This document shows positions 53,694 to 64,000 of a stretch of DNA of 64,000 nt, one piece after another. A program made the translations under genes and the position numbers. This stretch comes from Pomphorhynchus laevis (lineage: Eukaryota > Acanthocephala > Palaeacanthocephala > Echinorhynchida > Pomphorhynchidae). The number at the start of each line of letters is the position of its first letter. The stretch's first letter is position 1. The stretch is from contig WNNJ02001171.1 of the NCBI GenBank assembly GCA_012934845.2, positions 1 to 64,000 on the forward strand, written 5' to 3'. A model generated the notes under the pieces. The model was not told where the DNA came from, ran no database searches, and saw nothing but the letters and a program-made list of their open reading frames with translations.

Positions 53694-55004
53694 TTATCAA
53701 AGAAAACTCATGGAAGTTGTGGACCTTCAGGTTTGGATGCTGAAGATTGGTACGATATTTTACATAATTATGGGGATGAGTCAATGAGACTTTCTAATGC
53801 GTTAGCAGAATTATCCATTAAAATAGCATCTAATAAGATCAGTTCACTGAATGCTGAAGCGTTAATGGCAAGTAGATTAATACCGCTCGATAAAAATCCA
53901 GGAGTTAGGCCAATTGGCATAGGTGAAGTTAGCCGTAGAATAATTTCAAAGACTATCCTTACCGTAATTTCGACTGATTTACAGAAAGTGGCTGGAAGTG
54001 TACAATTATGTGCTGGTCAGCGTTGTGGTGCTGAGGCTGCAGTACACTCAATAAGGGAATTATTTGAACAAAATGATGATTATGGTATACTTCAGATTGA
54101 CGCAACGAATGCCTTTAATCTAGTCAACCGACGGCTTGCGTTGAAAAACATTAAATTTACATGCCCGTCTTTATATACTGCACTTACGAACTGCTATCAA
54201 AATTCCCCAATATTATGTATTAAGGACGAGGCAATAAATTCGAGAGAAGGTTTTACACAAGGTGATCCGCTCGCAATGGCGGCATTTGCAGCGGCTTCAA
54301 TTCCGTTAATCAATGAACTTCAAAAGTGTTCGAATAATGTCGTACATAGATGGTATGCCGACGACGCATGCTGTGTAGGGCCAGTTGATCAATTACATAA
54401 AGTTTGGCAAAGACTTAATCAGATAGGAGAAAAATATGGTTTTCATATAAACGAAACAAAATGCAAATTATTGGTTCATCCCAACGACGGAGAAACTACG
54501 AAGATTTTGTTTAACAACACTAAAATAGAAATAACCTTCCAAGGAATCGTCGCACTTGGATCGCCTTGTGGGGCTGACGAGTTCATTGAAAATATTGTAA
54601 AATTAAAGATTGCAACCTGGCTTAAAATGGTAGAAAATTTATCAGAAATTGCAGATATTGATGCTCAGGTGGCATACTTTGTTTTAAGATGTGCACTGCA
54701 ACATAAGTGGACATACCTTATGCGCACATGTCCAACTAAACCTATTTGGTTTAAGCCGTTGAAAGACTTGATTACAAAGAAATTGATTCCAAAGATTATA
54801 GGTCAAAACGATGAAAACAATGAGCTGGAACAGATTTATATGATGCCGACGAAATATGGTGGTCTGGGGATTTTAAACCCGATGGAGGTTGCCAAACAAG
54901 AATATGTTCGATCCCGAAAAATGTGCATGCCACTGTTACTAGAAGAAGTGGGAGATCAGCTTATAACCTCTCAAAATCAAGCAGCAAAGTTGATTAAACA
55001 ATAA
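53694..55004 (+). CDS. Reverse transcriptase of the restriction-like-endonuclease LINE
   Basis: This is the element part of a frame that opens at 53595 in flanking DNA. Motifs: SCGPSGLDAEDWYDIL, ASRLIPLDKNPGVRPIGIGE (fingers), LQIDATNAFNLVNRRLAL (motif A), FTQGDPLAMAAFAA (motif B), HRWYADDACCVG (motif C, catalytic YADD), ALGSPCGADEFI and MMPTKYGGLGILNPMEVAKQ. The PGVRPIGIGE signature marks a non-LTR class common in aquatic invertebrates. The N-terminus is missing. Role: copies element RNA into DNA. Confidence 0.88.
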   Translation, partial: LSKKTHGSCGPSGLDAEDWYDILHNYGDESMRLSNALAELSIKIASNKISSLNAEALMASRLIPLDKNPGVRPIGIGEVSRRIISKTILTVISTDLQKVAGSVQLCAGQRCGAEAAVHSIRELFEQNDDYGILQIDATNAFNLVNRRLALKNIKFTCPSLYTALTNCYQNSPILCIKDEAINSREGFTQGDPLAMAAFAAASIPLINELQKCSNNVVHRWYADDACCVGPVDQLHKVWQRLNQIGEKYGFHINETKCKLLVHPNDGETTKILFNNTKIEITFQGIVALGSPCGADEFIENIVKLKIATWLKMVENLSEIADIDAQVAYFVLRCALQHKWTYLMRTCPTKPIWFKPLKDLITKKLIPKIIGQNDENNELEQIYMMPTKYGGLGILNPMEVAKQEYVRSRKMCMPLLLEEVGDQLITSQNQAAKLIKQ

Positions 55005-55007
55005 AAG

Positions 55008-55835
55008 ATGGTCATTGCATCATTAGAAAGTGAAGCCATTCGCATGGAATTAAGATTAGATCTACAAAATTCAATAAAGTTTGCTTCGGACAAGGGAGCA
55101 TCTTCGTGGTTATGTACCAAACCAACCCGAATGAGACATACGAGGCTAAATTCACAAGAGTTCCAAGACGCAATATGCGCAAGATACAATCTAAAAGCAA
55201 GCGAAACATCACTAAAATGTGCTTGTGGTTCTTACTTTACAACTTCTCATGCATTGTCATGTCATACTGGTGCCATGACTATTATCAGACATAACTTAGT
55301 GAGAGACATTGTAGCTAAGGAACTTGTAGGGGTATGCTGTGACGTGCAAATTGAGCCATGTTTACGATCTATACCAAACAACTACGTATTTAATAAGCCA
55401 ACAACCTGCTCTGATGATCAAGCGCGGTCTGATATAGCTTGTAGAGGAATTTTCGGAGGAAATATGGTGCGATCCTTTTTGGACATATGTATTTACAGCT
55501 CTTTGGCACCTACATACTCTTGCAAAACTCCTCTCGAATGCCATATATACCATCAACAGCGGAAATATGCAAAGTACGGTGAACGAATTGCATATATAGA
55601 AAGAGGTACTTTCTTTCCTCTTATATTTTCTACGTCAGGTGGTATTGGACCTGAGACAGATAAAATACTAAAATGGATAGCAGCCAAATCTGCTGATCGT
55701 AATAAGCTTGCATACAGCGAATGTATTTCTAGGCTGAAATCAAAAATCAGTGTCGCCATTGCAGTTAGTGCATCGGTTTGTATACGTGCTACAAGGCTTA
55801 GAATAAACGAACAAGCACAGTATTATCAAACATAG
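55008..55835 (+). CDS. C-terminal zinc-knuckle and putative restriction-like endonuclease
   Basis: The frame follows the RT frame in phase after a single TAA (55002-55004), so it was probably one protein. It contains KCACGSYFTTSHALSCH (CxCx7HxxxC knuckle), IIRHNLVRDIVAKEL, then ARSDIACRGIF and SFLDICIYSSLAPTYS, which fit a PD-(D/E)XK-like core, and ends with FFPLIFSTSGGIGPETDK and a helical tail. RLE-type LINEs place this domain after the RT and use it to nick target DNA. The nuclease assignment is inferred from order and motifs. The stop would separate it from the RT. Confidence 0.75.
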   Translation: MVIASLESEAIRMELRLDLQNSIKFASDKGASSWLCTKPTRMRHTRLNSQEFQDAICARYNLKASETSLKCACGSYFTTSHALSCHTGAMTIIRHNLVRDIVAKELVGVCCDVQIEPCLRSIPNNYVFNKPTTCSDDQARSDIACRGIFGGNMVRSFLDICIYSSLAPTYSCKTPLECHIYHQQRKYAKYGERIAYIERGTFFPLIFSTSGGIGPETDKILKWIAAKSADRNKLAYSECISRLKSKISVAIAVSASVCIRATRLRINEQAQYYQT

Positions 55836-55954
55836 TAAAAGATGGGCAAGCGTCTAAGATTTACATTAATGACTGATCAAAAAGCAAACAAATTTAAGGA
55901 TATTATGTGTATTTGTTGTTTATTTTTATAATAAAAAAAATATTTAAAAAAAAT

Positions 55955-56280
55955 ATTGTCTTATTATAGTATTTTATATTACAATAAAAACCTACATCTG
56001 CCAATTCCTTGTACCACGTCGTACAATCCTAATGGATACATGGAATTAAGCGTTTTAATCCAAAAATCTTCTTTTTCTAATAGTTTTTGATTTAATATTG
56101 AAATGTTTTCTTCGATAATATGTTCTAAAATAAATAATTTACAGTTTGTAATATCATGTCCTATTAATCTCATATGTTTATGAAATATAGTTTGACTATT
56201 ATGCTGTATATTATATATGTGTTGCCTAAACCTAGTTTTTAACATTTGATATGTTTTTCCTATATATTGCAATCCACATT
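55955..56280 (-). mobile_element. GIY-YIG endonuclease domain of the Penelope-like element
   Basis: The minus strand reads KCGLQYIGKTYQMLKTRFRQ, then HIYNIQHNSQTIFHKHMRLI, and EKEDFWIKTLNSMYPLGLYD, a GIY-YIG domain of the type with a WIKTL...YPxGL ending. It lies upstream (in reading direction) of the N-terminal and RT regions, i.e. permuted relative to classical Penelope. Its own start is cut by the L2 LINE at 56281. Confidence 0.8.
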
Positions 56281-56770
56281 TAAAAAAGATTTATTTTAAC
56301 GTGGCAAATACGTATCAGCGCACGCTTACATGACCACAACAAAACAAAAATGTAGATCATGTGTCGAGAAGGTGTGAACGGAGGTCTTTGAATGTGATTA
56401 AGGGGGAAGCGCGACGAACGTCGAGAGGGAGTTGAATTCAGGCGAGTGGGACGGCGATGAGAAAGGATCGGAGACCGTAGTTGTTGGAGTAATTGGGAAC
56501 GTTGAGTAAGAGGGTATGACGGGAACGCAACGATAGCGAGGTGAAGCGAGTGTCTTCCAATAAAGGAAGGTTGATGAACAATGGTGAGCTGACAGTGATG
56601 AGACGAAAAGTTACGAGAAGAAGGCGGAATTTGATGCGGATGTGGATGGTGGGCCAGGAGAGTTGGGCAAGATATGTGGATGTGTGGTCGAAGCGACAAA
56701 GACGAAAGAGCACTCGAACGGCGGAGTTTATTATTCGTTGTAGGGGTAGGATGATGAATTTTAGAGAATG
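56281..56770 (-). mobile_element. 5'-truncated L2-group LINE, copy 3
   Basis: About 490 bp covering the last RT codons and the 3' end. The minus strand reads RFDHTSTYLAQLSWPTIHIR and LLLNVPNYSNNYGLRSFLIA, close to 25448-25924. It ends in the family GTGGCAAATACG motif at 56300. Confidence 0.87.
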
Positions 56771-56774
56771 TACA

Positions 56775-57689
56775 CTGTATTAGATACACTACACCTGCGG
56801 TATTGCAGTTACAATTATTATTAATATTTAATGAAAAACATTTGTTTGTTGTATTACTTACAATACAATTATTATAACATCACAAACTATACAATTTTTT
56901 TGTTACATTTAAAAGATCTAAAATTGAAATCATTAGTACTTACGTATTTTTCCAATCTGGTTGTGTACATGTAACTTTTGCCAAGTCATTTTTCGTTCAT
57001 TTTATATATTTATTAAAATAAGTTATTATATTTTTATATATTTCAAGTATATGATGTTTTCGGGAAAGAATACTTTTTTAATTATGACGTTTTCATAATC
57101 GAAATGTTCACTTTTAATTTTAAGTTTTGGGAAATTTATCTAAAAATAAAAGAAACAATGATTGATCTCTAGAAAACAAAGCAGTATCATTAGATATTAT
57201 AATGGTAAATTTGTAACATTACATCCATTCTTTGATAATTTATTACATTTAATTTTATTAGTAGAAATATAAAACATCCCGCAAATAAGCTAATAGGTTA
57301 TAAGTAAATTCAAATAGAAAAAAAACAGCCATAGCGACTTCCGTTTCGTTGTCTTTAGACTGATCAGTAAAGAGCACCACTATCCGTTGCTAGTAATAAA
57401 AAATAGAAATCATTGCAGGTGGCTATTGGTAAAGAGCCTTGCCAATTCACCCATTCAAGAAATATTTACATTCTACTCTGTAAGAAATATTCATGATGAT
57501 ATAATTTATATTAGTGACCCTAAAACTGTGATTTACGTAGAAGTTTAAAATTTAGTGTTTCTCTCATCCTCTTCTATTCGATAAATGAATAGAGGAGAAT
57601 GTATTCTCCTTATTTCACATATGGTTTGATGACATTAAAAGTAAAAGAGAACAACTCATCTTTTCAAGATAAATAATTAGAATTTTAAA
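56775..57689. other. AT-rich, no gene recognised
   Basis: No conserved frame. A local inverted pair around TTCGATAAATGAATAG (57570-57600) is minor. Confidence 0.5.
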
Positions 57690-57825
57690 TAATTATTGGA
57701 GCTGGATCAAAGGAAAGAAGAAATTATTTTTGATATTTCGCTAACTTCTCTGTTAGCATCTTCAGAAAATTACCAGAAATTATCAAAAATAGTCCCATTT
57801 TCTTTGATCCAGCTCCAATAATTAT
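57690..57825. repeat. Foldback element with hammerhead-like half-core
   Basis: The ends AATAATTATTGGAGCTGGAT and ATCCAGCTCCAATAATTATT are exact complements. The minus strand at 57737-57768 reads CTGAAGA, one T, a GCTAAC/GTTAGC helix, then GAAA. It is a closely related sibling of 33510-33645. Confidence 0.8.
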
Positions 57826-58409
57826 TTATCAATAATGGATCAATATCAGCTATTTAAAATTAGAATTTTATAAAATTGAATCCTATGAAACTAAAAAATA
57901 AAATAATTTTGTTTGAAATTTCACAAGCTATTAATATCAAAGCTATTAATATCGCGGATCCCTTGATATTTATTAAGAAATCCTAGAGTATCAAGGATCT
58001 CATTTGGAAAAAATACAAATTTACACATTGATGCATGAGCCAATTGTACAGCCTAATAAATAGTGATTATTCGCATATCATCTGGGAGATATTGTATCAA
58101 GTAGGCTTGTCGGTTAATATTATATATTTGACGTCTATCGTAATGATTTATGAATTCTCTTAAAAGAATATCAAAGCATAGATGATCTAAAACATTTTTT
58201 CAGAAAATCCATCAACTGAAGATGTAAATTCTATTACATAACTATACAAACTATAGTTATAGTTAAGCTATAGTTATATTAAACCAAGATAAACTACAAA
58301 CTACAATTCCAAAATATTTTGTTATTAAAAAATCAATATCGGGTTTATAATTAAGCATCAATTTATTATGAATTTTTGAATGAAAAATGCTTATTGTATT
58401 TTACGTTCA

Positions 58410-58720
58410 AGAATGTTAATCTCCACCGAAATCACATTATTACTATCAAACCCTTTTTTATTATCATTATTTAAAGAATGATCAATAATAGCCCCTGATC
58501 TAATTCCTTTTTAACATAATATTTATGTCGATCAATACGTTTTAATAAACCCTGCCCGAATGACCTATATATACATTTTATCACAATCCTCACAAGTTAT
58601 TTGATGGTATACATATACATCAAGATGACATACACTACAATTTTTATTATAATGTGGTTTGCGTTTAAATATATTTTTAATCTTTGTTGAACCTCTGTAA
58701 TATGGTAATCACCATTTAAT
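58410..58720 (-). mobile_element. GIY-YIG domain fragment of another Penelope-like family
   Basis: The minus strand encodes NCSVCHLDVYVYHQITCEDC, then DKMYIGHSGR and, after a frame change, LKRIDRHKYYVKKELD and NNVISVEINILERKIQ. The CxxC...CxxC pattern before YIG is typical of Penelope-type GIY-YIG endonucleases. No RT of this family is attached. Confidence 0.72.
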
Positions 58721-58849
58721 TAGCAATTGGTTAAAACTATTGAATATATAATTTTATCTGAGTGATGACAGAAGTTAGCTATCGAATTAAATCAGCTAAC
58801 TGAGTCTACGTATTGTTATATAATTATAAAATAAACAAAACATAATAAT

Positions 58850-60790
58850 GCTAAATCAAAATTTAATAATTAAATAATAAAATTAATAATTGTTTTTAGA
58901 TTTTCTATAATTTAAATCAAGTTAAAAATAAAAATAAAAAAAACAAAATAAAATTTAAAATAAACGTCATTTTTATGAATTGACTAATAAATAACAGACG
59001 TTGTATCAGAATAAGAATTAGAGGTCATCAGGAGGAACTGCTATGCTATCAGGTTTCGGCCCCTAACTCCTCTACCCAACATAGCAGCGGGGCCAAATAC
59101 ATGCTAATGATGTATTTCCTCTGAAATAACTATCTAGTATCTTATTCTAATGCAAAGTATATTATTTATTATCCATCCATAAAAATTTGCCACTTAAGAG
59201 TTTAAATTTATTCTTTATATTATTGTGTTGATTTATATATTTTACTATTTTCTGCTTGATGTTATTTTTATAGTAACCTAGTTTAAAATATGTATCTATT
59301 AAATTATTTAAATGATTTTGAAGAAAGCCAATATCATTACGTATTGTTGCAATTCTTCAAAATTTCATTATTTAATGTATTATATTTTATATTATATGGT
59401 ATGCATGAATGCTCATGCAAAAATATGTTTCTTGTAAATTTAAATATGTCATCTTTACGATATAAATTAATAATAGTTTTAGTTAATGTTAATTTAATGT
59501 TCATATCTAGATATACACCTTCTTTATCATTCATATTGGTTTTGTTTAGAATAAGGCTTTCTGGATAAATTTGTTCGCATATTGAATAAAAATTATTAGA
59601 ATTAAATACACATATATCATCAATGTATTGAAACATATATTTCATATATTTATATTGTTTAGATTTAGTTTTTACACAGTTATGAACAAATTCATATTCT
59701 ATAAAGCTTAAAAACAAGTCAGCTATAATTGGGCTACTATTACCACCCATTGGAACACCTTTTACTTGTCTAAATATAGATGTCCCTACTTTTAAATAAT
59801 TTTGATTTATCAAAATATTTAAAGGATTCTATTAATTCAATTTTATCCATTTATTTATATTTATTTGATGGTTTAATTTTTGTTAGATAGGCGTTATAAT
59901 TATTATAACATATATATGTATATCTTTTTCCGAATATAAGGTTAATTAATTTTACTAACGCTTCTTTAATATCTACTAAATCTAGATTTGTATAAAGCGT
60001 ACTAAAATCGTATGTATTTATATTTTGAAAATTTATTCCTTTTGTCTGTTCTAAAATTTTTTTGTAGAATTAATACTGAAATAGTGTTTTATACCAGTAT
60101 TAATTTCGATTACCTTGCAATATTTTTTAAAATGTGCTTTAATTACTTTAAGTATTTTATTCATATAGACAGAAAGTGGTTTTAATGTACATTTAAACGC
60201 ACTACATATGAACCTAGGTTTTATTGGATTTTTATGTAATTTTGGATTCCAATATAATATAGGTATAGTTTTATTATCTGATTCAACCTTTATACCCTTT
60301 TTATCCATTATAGAACAGTGACTTGTAATAATTGTTTCTAAACTTAAATCACTACATTCATATATTGTGTTTGTATTTAAATCATTAGAATTAACCTATT
60401 TCATTAGTATATCATAATAAAGCTTTTTGCATATGAAGACAAAGTTATTACTAGCTTTATCAATAGTTGTTATTATATAGTTATCCTTTAATTTAGTAAG
60501 TTCTTTATACATATCTTTATTAATTTTATCTTTCCTTTTATAATTGTTTGTTATTTTCATTTTATTTTTAATTTTATCAAATATATAATCTTTCCAAATT
60601 TTTATCTTAGATATATTCGAGCTTTCACTATTAATCAGCTTACTAAAGTAATCATTTAAGTTATTATATAACGAACTGTAAATTTTATTTTTGTCGTTGT
60701 TGTTATTTAATCTATATTTATACCCTTTTGATAGCAGCTTTCTTAATTCACAAGTTTCAATAAATTGTGAATTTACTGATTCAATAAATT
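58850..60790 (-). mobile_element. Penelope-like element, longest RT copy
   Basis: Reading the minus strand: CELRKLLSKG-like region (60760), KIKIWKDYIFDKIKNKMK, TIDKASNNFVFICKKLYYDI, PILYWNPKLHKNPIKPRFIC, IEINTGIKHYFSINSTK, YDFSTLYTNLDLV, VKGVPMGGNSSPIIADLFLS and FQYIDDICVFN, then the 3' repeat (59280-58850). The order matches the permuted GIY-YIG-first Penelope type. It is 5'-truncated near 60790 and broken in several places. Confidence 0.87.
59030..59120 (-). ncRNA. Structured RNA motif in the Penelope-like 3' repeat
   Basis: An AAATACAT/ATGTATTT hairpin (59095-59117) has a compensatory change in the copy at 24743-24765 (AAATACGT/ACGTATTT). Two further pairings interleave: CTGCTATG (59038-59045) with CATAGCAG (59080-59087), and GGCCCC (59058-59063) with GGGGCC (59089-59094), forming a possible pseudoknot. 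Function is unknown. Confidence 0.5.
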
Positions 60791-61200
60791 GTGAATCAGT
60801 AAAATAAGATTATACAAATTCTATTCACTATCACATTTGATTAGTTAATAATTTTTGAGTGAACACAAAAGAAAGTTATACTTAGCACTCTAAGAGATAG
60901 AACCACAATTAGCTCCGAGTAGCTCAATAATTTTTTGGCAAACATTAAATTTAATATATTTCAACAGATCACTATACTTCGTACTGCATAGAGATGGGTT
61001 TATAATCAATTTATATTGAATGTACTTCTAATTTGACAGTTCAGGTGAAATTCTCACTGCAGTTTTTAGTGTAAGTTGAGATAGAGCCGCTAAACACATC
61101 GTGTTCATAAAAGGAATATTTAAAATGTGTGATGGGTCCATGTTAAATCACGCAGACATCACTAGCAAAGGTTAGTGTCTCTACATGATAAAAATAAGAT

Positions 61201-61480
61201 TGCTTTATTTTGGTGAAATAAAAGTTTAGACACAAGGATTTATTTTAATTTTTCAATTTCTTTATATGCAAAATTTGAACTGTTTGTTCTTTTTAAACAT
61301 ATACTATATGAAAAATACTAATAAAAAATAATAAATTATTGTTCACACATTTTCGACTTTTGTAATAATTTTCAAACAGTATTTGTTTGAGAAGGACAAA
61401 TTGTCGAAAGTTTGAGAATAAATAAATTGTCAAATTAAAATAAATCCTTGTCTATAATTGTATTTCACCAAAATAAAACA
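61201..61480. mobile_element. MITE-like element with ~50-bp TIRs
   Basis: The left end TGCTTTATTTTGGTGAAATA and right end TATTTCACCAAAATAAAACA are near-perfect complements; the match extends through AAGGATTTATTTTAATTT. It is 280 bp long with no coding capacity. Confidence 0.85.
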
Positions 61481-61562
61481 AGTTAAGTTCGACACGAATG
61501 CAATTCTCAACGATAAAAATAATGACCAATGATTATTCATACTTTTTATTTGTCTACTTTTT

Positions 61563-61683
61563 GTTAGAGTTAAATCTCGGTGTCACTATATTTTTACCCA
61601 AATTTTCAGGTATGTGAAAGAAGTTCTTTCACATACCTAAAAATTTGGGTAAATCTATCGTGACACCGATATTTAACTCTAAC
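61563..61683. repeat. Small foldback, ~58-bp arms
   Basis: GTTAGAGTTAAAT...GGTGTCAC pairs with GTGACACC...ATTTAACTCTAAC; the centre is GGTATGTGAAAGAA / TTCTTTCACATACC. Only a few mismatches. Confidence 0.88.
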
Positions 61684-63565
61684 TGTAACGGCTATCAGAT
61701 ACCGGTTCAGATTCGAACATTGAAGCCCCTATTTTAAATCAAGACAGTATAACTCGTTTTCTGTGCTATATGAACAGAGTTGCGTTTAGTACATTCTAAC
61801 TTAAAATGTAGTAAAATTAGATATATCTTAATTATGCATTTGAATGTATAAATAAACATTACAGATATTCAGTAATGAACTCGTAAAATTATTATTCAAG
61901 GATAAAGACTGGACAATTTTGCTGACAAGATTAAATCTAATAATTTTGATTTTCCATACAATTTACCCATCAATTCATTTTATAATATTTAAACATTACA
62001 ATAAATTTCGATTACTAGTGCTTATATTTTATAGGAAGGATCGTATTTTTAAAAATTGAGCTGTCGACAAATGTGCCCTTTTCAAACATGCCAGCTTTCA
62101 CGCAAAGCGTTTTCACACTGTCTAATTTAACGAAGGAATTAATAAGCAACATCAAATATTGAATTAACGACAGAGTAATTTTAAGCTTTAATTATATTAA
62201 TACCCACAGCTAAAAATGAGGCCAATCAAAGATTAAAGGTTTTACTGATTGTTGTTTTGAATTAGTCAGCCTAAAGGAAAGCTTTCTTTGCTTAAGTGCA
62301 GCTGAGATTGTGACGACAGATTGGTCGAAATCTCGATCAGCAAAAATTAAAATGTACTTTTCTAAAGCCAATGATCCAATTGGCTTTAGATGATCCAATT
62401 CAGCCAATGCAGAAATTGTGAAAATTCAGATCTCAATTATTACAACTTCCTTGATATTAAATATAGTTACGAAGTACGATCTAAATTTATTACTATTATT
62501 ATTTAGATACGTTAATTCTAAATTAAAGGTTTTAATTATTTTAATTAATTAAAATTAATTAATTTTATTAAATTAAATAGTTACGTGAAAAAAATAATAA
62601 ATTATTAGCTATTGATAACACTTAAAGAGCCGGTGAGCAGGATTAGATAAAGTTGATAAACTAGCTGCGGGAACGCAACTGAATCAAGAACGGAAAATTA
62701 CGAAACTCAGGCGTCGCTTAGACATCTCTTCTGCAATAAAATATTTCATAAAATACTACAAATTCTAGACAAGCAATTTGTACTTGATGATCTAGATGAG
62801 TTTACATGCAATACTCAAGTTTATAAATGTTTCAGTCAAGTAACCATTCATACGAAGCCATTATATTTATTCGTTAATAGTTTCATTGATTATTCTGGAA
62901 CGGTTAGACTTAAATACTGAATAGCAGAAACTGAATAATACGAGTGAGCAAAGTGAATGGATAATTCCACCAGTACGGTGTGATTTAGCGGTTAAAATGT
63001 AGGACAATTACACGTTTCAGGTGATAATCAGATTAGACTCGGTAATAAGGCGTGGTAGACGTGCAGTTTAATTTAAATCAAGCGTACTCTTGCGTAATAC
63101 AAAGCAAATAAAATCTAAAGTATATAGTTTAATAATTACAATTATTTTAAAACGGATTAACAATTTAAAATAAGAGCAAGAAGAAAGCATTAAAGGAAAG
63201 TATTTTCTTAAAAAAATTTCAGTTTCTCGAAAGTATTGTATTTATTTCTCGTTGGTATTGTAAGAAGGAAAAATCTATTTTAATCGATTTATATTATTTT
63301 GTAGTAATAAATATAGTAAGTATTCGCGAAAAGAAAACATCAATCACAACACGTTTATTTTCTGAACTGCAATAATCTAATTTCGACGGTTGAGCATTGA
63401 CAGAGAATAAGAGAAAAAATCGGTATTCCTCCAGAGTATGGAAGAAAAATCACATACATGTATTCTCTATCATGGCCATAATTTCGAGGATGAACGATCG
63501 ATATAATAAAGAGTGATAGTTACTTACATATAATAAAAATTTAAAACGAATCAGGAGGAAGGTTT
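61684..63565. other. No gene recognised
   Basis: AT-rich sequence between the foldback and the DnaJ exon. A 65-codon minus frame (62407-62210) shows no known motif. The part next to 63565 is 3' UTR or downstream of the Hsp40 gene. Confidence 0.5.
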
Positions 63566-63790
63566 TCACGGCAGATAATCAAAAACTACTTTCTTTTGCT
63601 CCTTAGTCAGCGTGTCAGGAAATACAATGTCAAACGTAACAATAAGATCCCCTCGTTTTTCGGTTTTCGAATTGGGAAGTCCTTCATTAGGGATTGTACG
63701 TGTAGTATGCGTGCCGATAACATCTTGAATACGAAGTTCGTGTTTTCTATTATCTAGTGTCGGTACGTAGACAGTCGTACCACATAAAGC
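63566..63790 (-). CDS. DNAJB1: DNAJB1-type Hsp40, terminal exon
   Basis: After a TTTTTTAG acceptor the exon encodes ALCGTTVYVPTLDNRKHELR, then IPNEGLPNSKTEKRGDLIVT and FDIVFPDTLTKEQKK up to the stop TGA at 63568-63566 (74 residues). This matches the end of the C-terminal substrate-binding domain II of class B J-proteins (human ALCGCTVNVPTLDGRTIPV, GEGLPLPKTPEKRGDLIIEF). Hsp40s deliver clients to Hsp70. Upstream exons with the J domain lie beyond the right edge. DNAJB1 versus DNAJB4 or DNAJB5 cannot be separated from this exon. Confidence 0.92.
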   Translation of the reverse strand, partial: ALCGTTVYVPTLDNRKHELRIQDVIGTHTTRTIPNEGLPNSKTEKRGDLIVTFDIVFPDTLTKEQKKVVFDYLP

Positions 63791-64000
63791 CTAAAAAATA
63801 ATATTAGAATAAAAAATCAAATTAGTAAATTGAAAATAGACGTATTGTATTAATAAAATGAATTGTTGCGATAATTTAATGATTTGTAAAATTTCTGTCA
63901 ATTGATAAAATATTGTTATCCTAATAATAACTTTTACGTCTAAATCAATTTAGATATAATTTAATCATAATATATTATTAATATTAGTAATATATTATAT

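Larger units (their letters stand above)
53694..55955 (+). mobile_element. LINE with RT, zinc knuckle and putative restriction-like endonuclease
   Basis: A 5'-truncated insertion in the Penelope-like copy, flanked by matching TTATTGT-like bases. It has two large intact frames (53694-55004 and 55008-55835) separated by one in-frame TAA, then a short A/T-rich tail. It is one of the youngest looking elements in the window. Relatives lie at 13072, 34405 and 45100. Confidence 0.85.

Noticed and set aside
62210-62407. A 65-codon minus-strand frame near the right end
   Set aside because: No motif, no splice context and no repeat partner; likely chance.

Overview
The window is AT-rich, intron-bearing animal DNA. 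The host genes found are metazoan, and the repeats (L2, CR1, RTE and endonuclease-bearing LINEs, Penelope-like elements, mariner, Merlin, foldback elements) are typical of invertebrates. The species cannot be named from sequence alone; a protostome invertebrate is the best guess. Everything here comes from reading the sequence and from remembered family motifs. No database search was run.

Host genes. A minus-strand tafazzin gene (cardiolipin transacylase) spans about 26 kb. Seven exons could be placed: 38468-38573, 28456-28587, 27566-27781, 21258-21302, 17252-17314, 16038-16168 and a tentative last exon at 12458-12541. Splice phases agree at every junction and the model gives about 258 residues, close to known tafazzins. 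Its introns hold most of the mobile DNA between 13 and 38 kb. Intron 1 also contains an intronless, broken copy of an apoptosis-inducing factor (AIFM1-like) gene. At the right edge is the terminal exon of a minus-strand DNAJB1-type Hsp40 gene.

Mobile DNA by region. 0-9.5 kb: an almost complete L2-group LINE inside a locally duplicated and inverted segment, then a ~361-bp tandem repeat. 13-14 kb: an eroded LINE with a putative restriction-like endonuclease. 17.8-20.1 kb: an RTE-type LINE. 21.5-22.4 kb: a ~918-bp foldback. 24.6-26.8 kb: an L2 LINE inserted in a Penelope-like element. 28.9-33.2 kb: two LINE fragments and a Penelope-like element. 34.4-37.7 kb: a restriction-like-endonuclease LINE followed by the AIFM1-like retrocopy. 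39-44.3 kb: Merlin, then an RTE LINE split by a mariner whose empty site is preserved in the other RTE copy. 45-51 kb: a LINE tail with a long poly(A), a CR1 LINE and a second Penelope-like family. 51-56.8 kb: a foldback carrying hammerhead ribozymes, then a Penelope-like element whose GIY-YIG domain lies upstream of the reverse transcriptase, split by another LINE. 58-61 kb: a further Penelope-like copy and small inverted-repeat elements.

The strongest unusual signals are three copies of a hammerhead ribozyme near 52 kb (one complete in core and all three helices), the permuted-domain Penelope-like family with a structured and covarying 3' repeat, the AIFM1-like retrocopy, and the mariner-in-RTE nesting.
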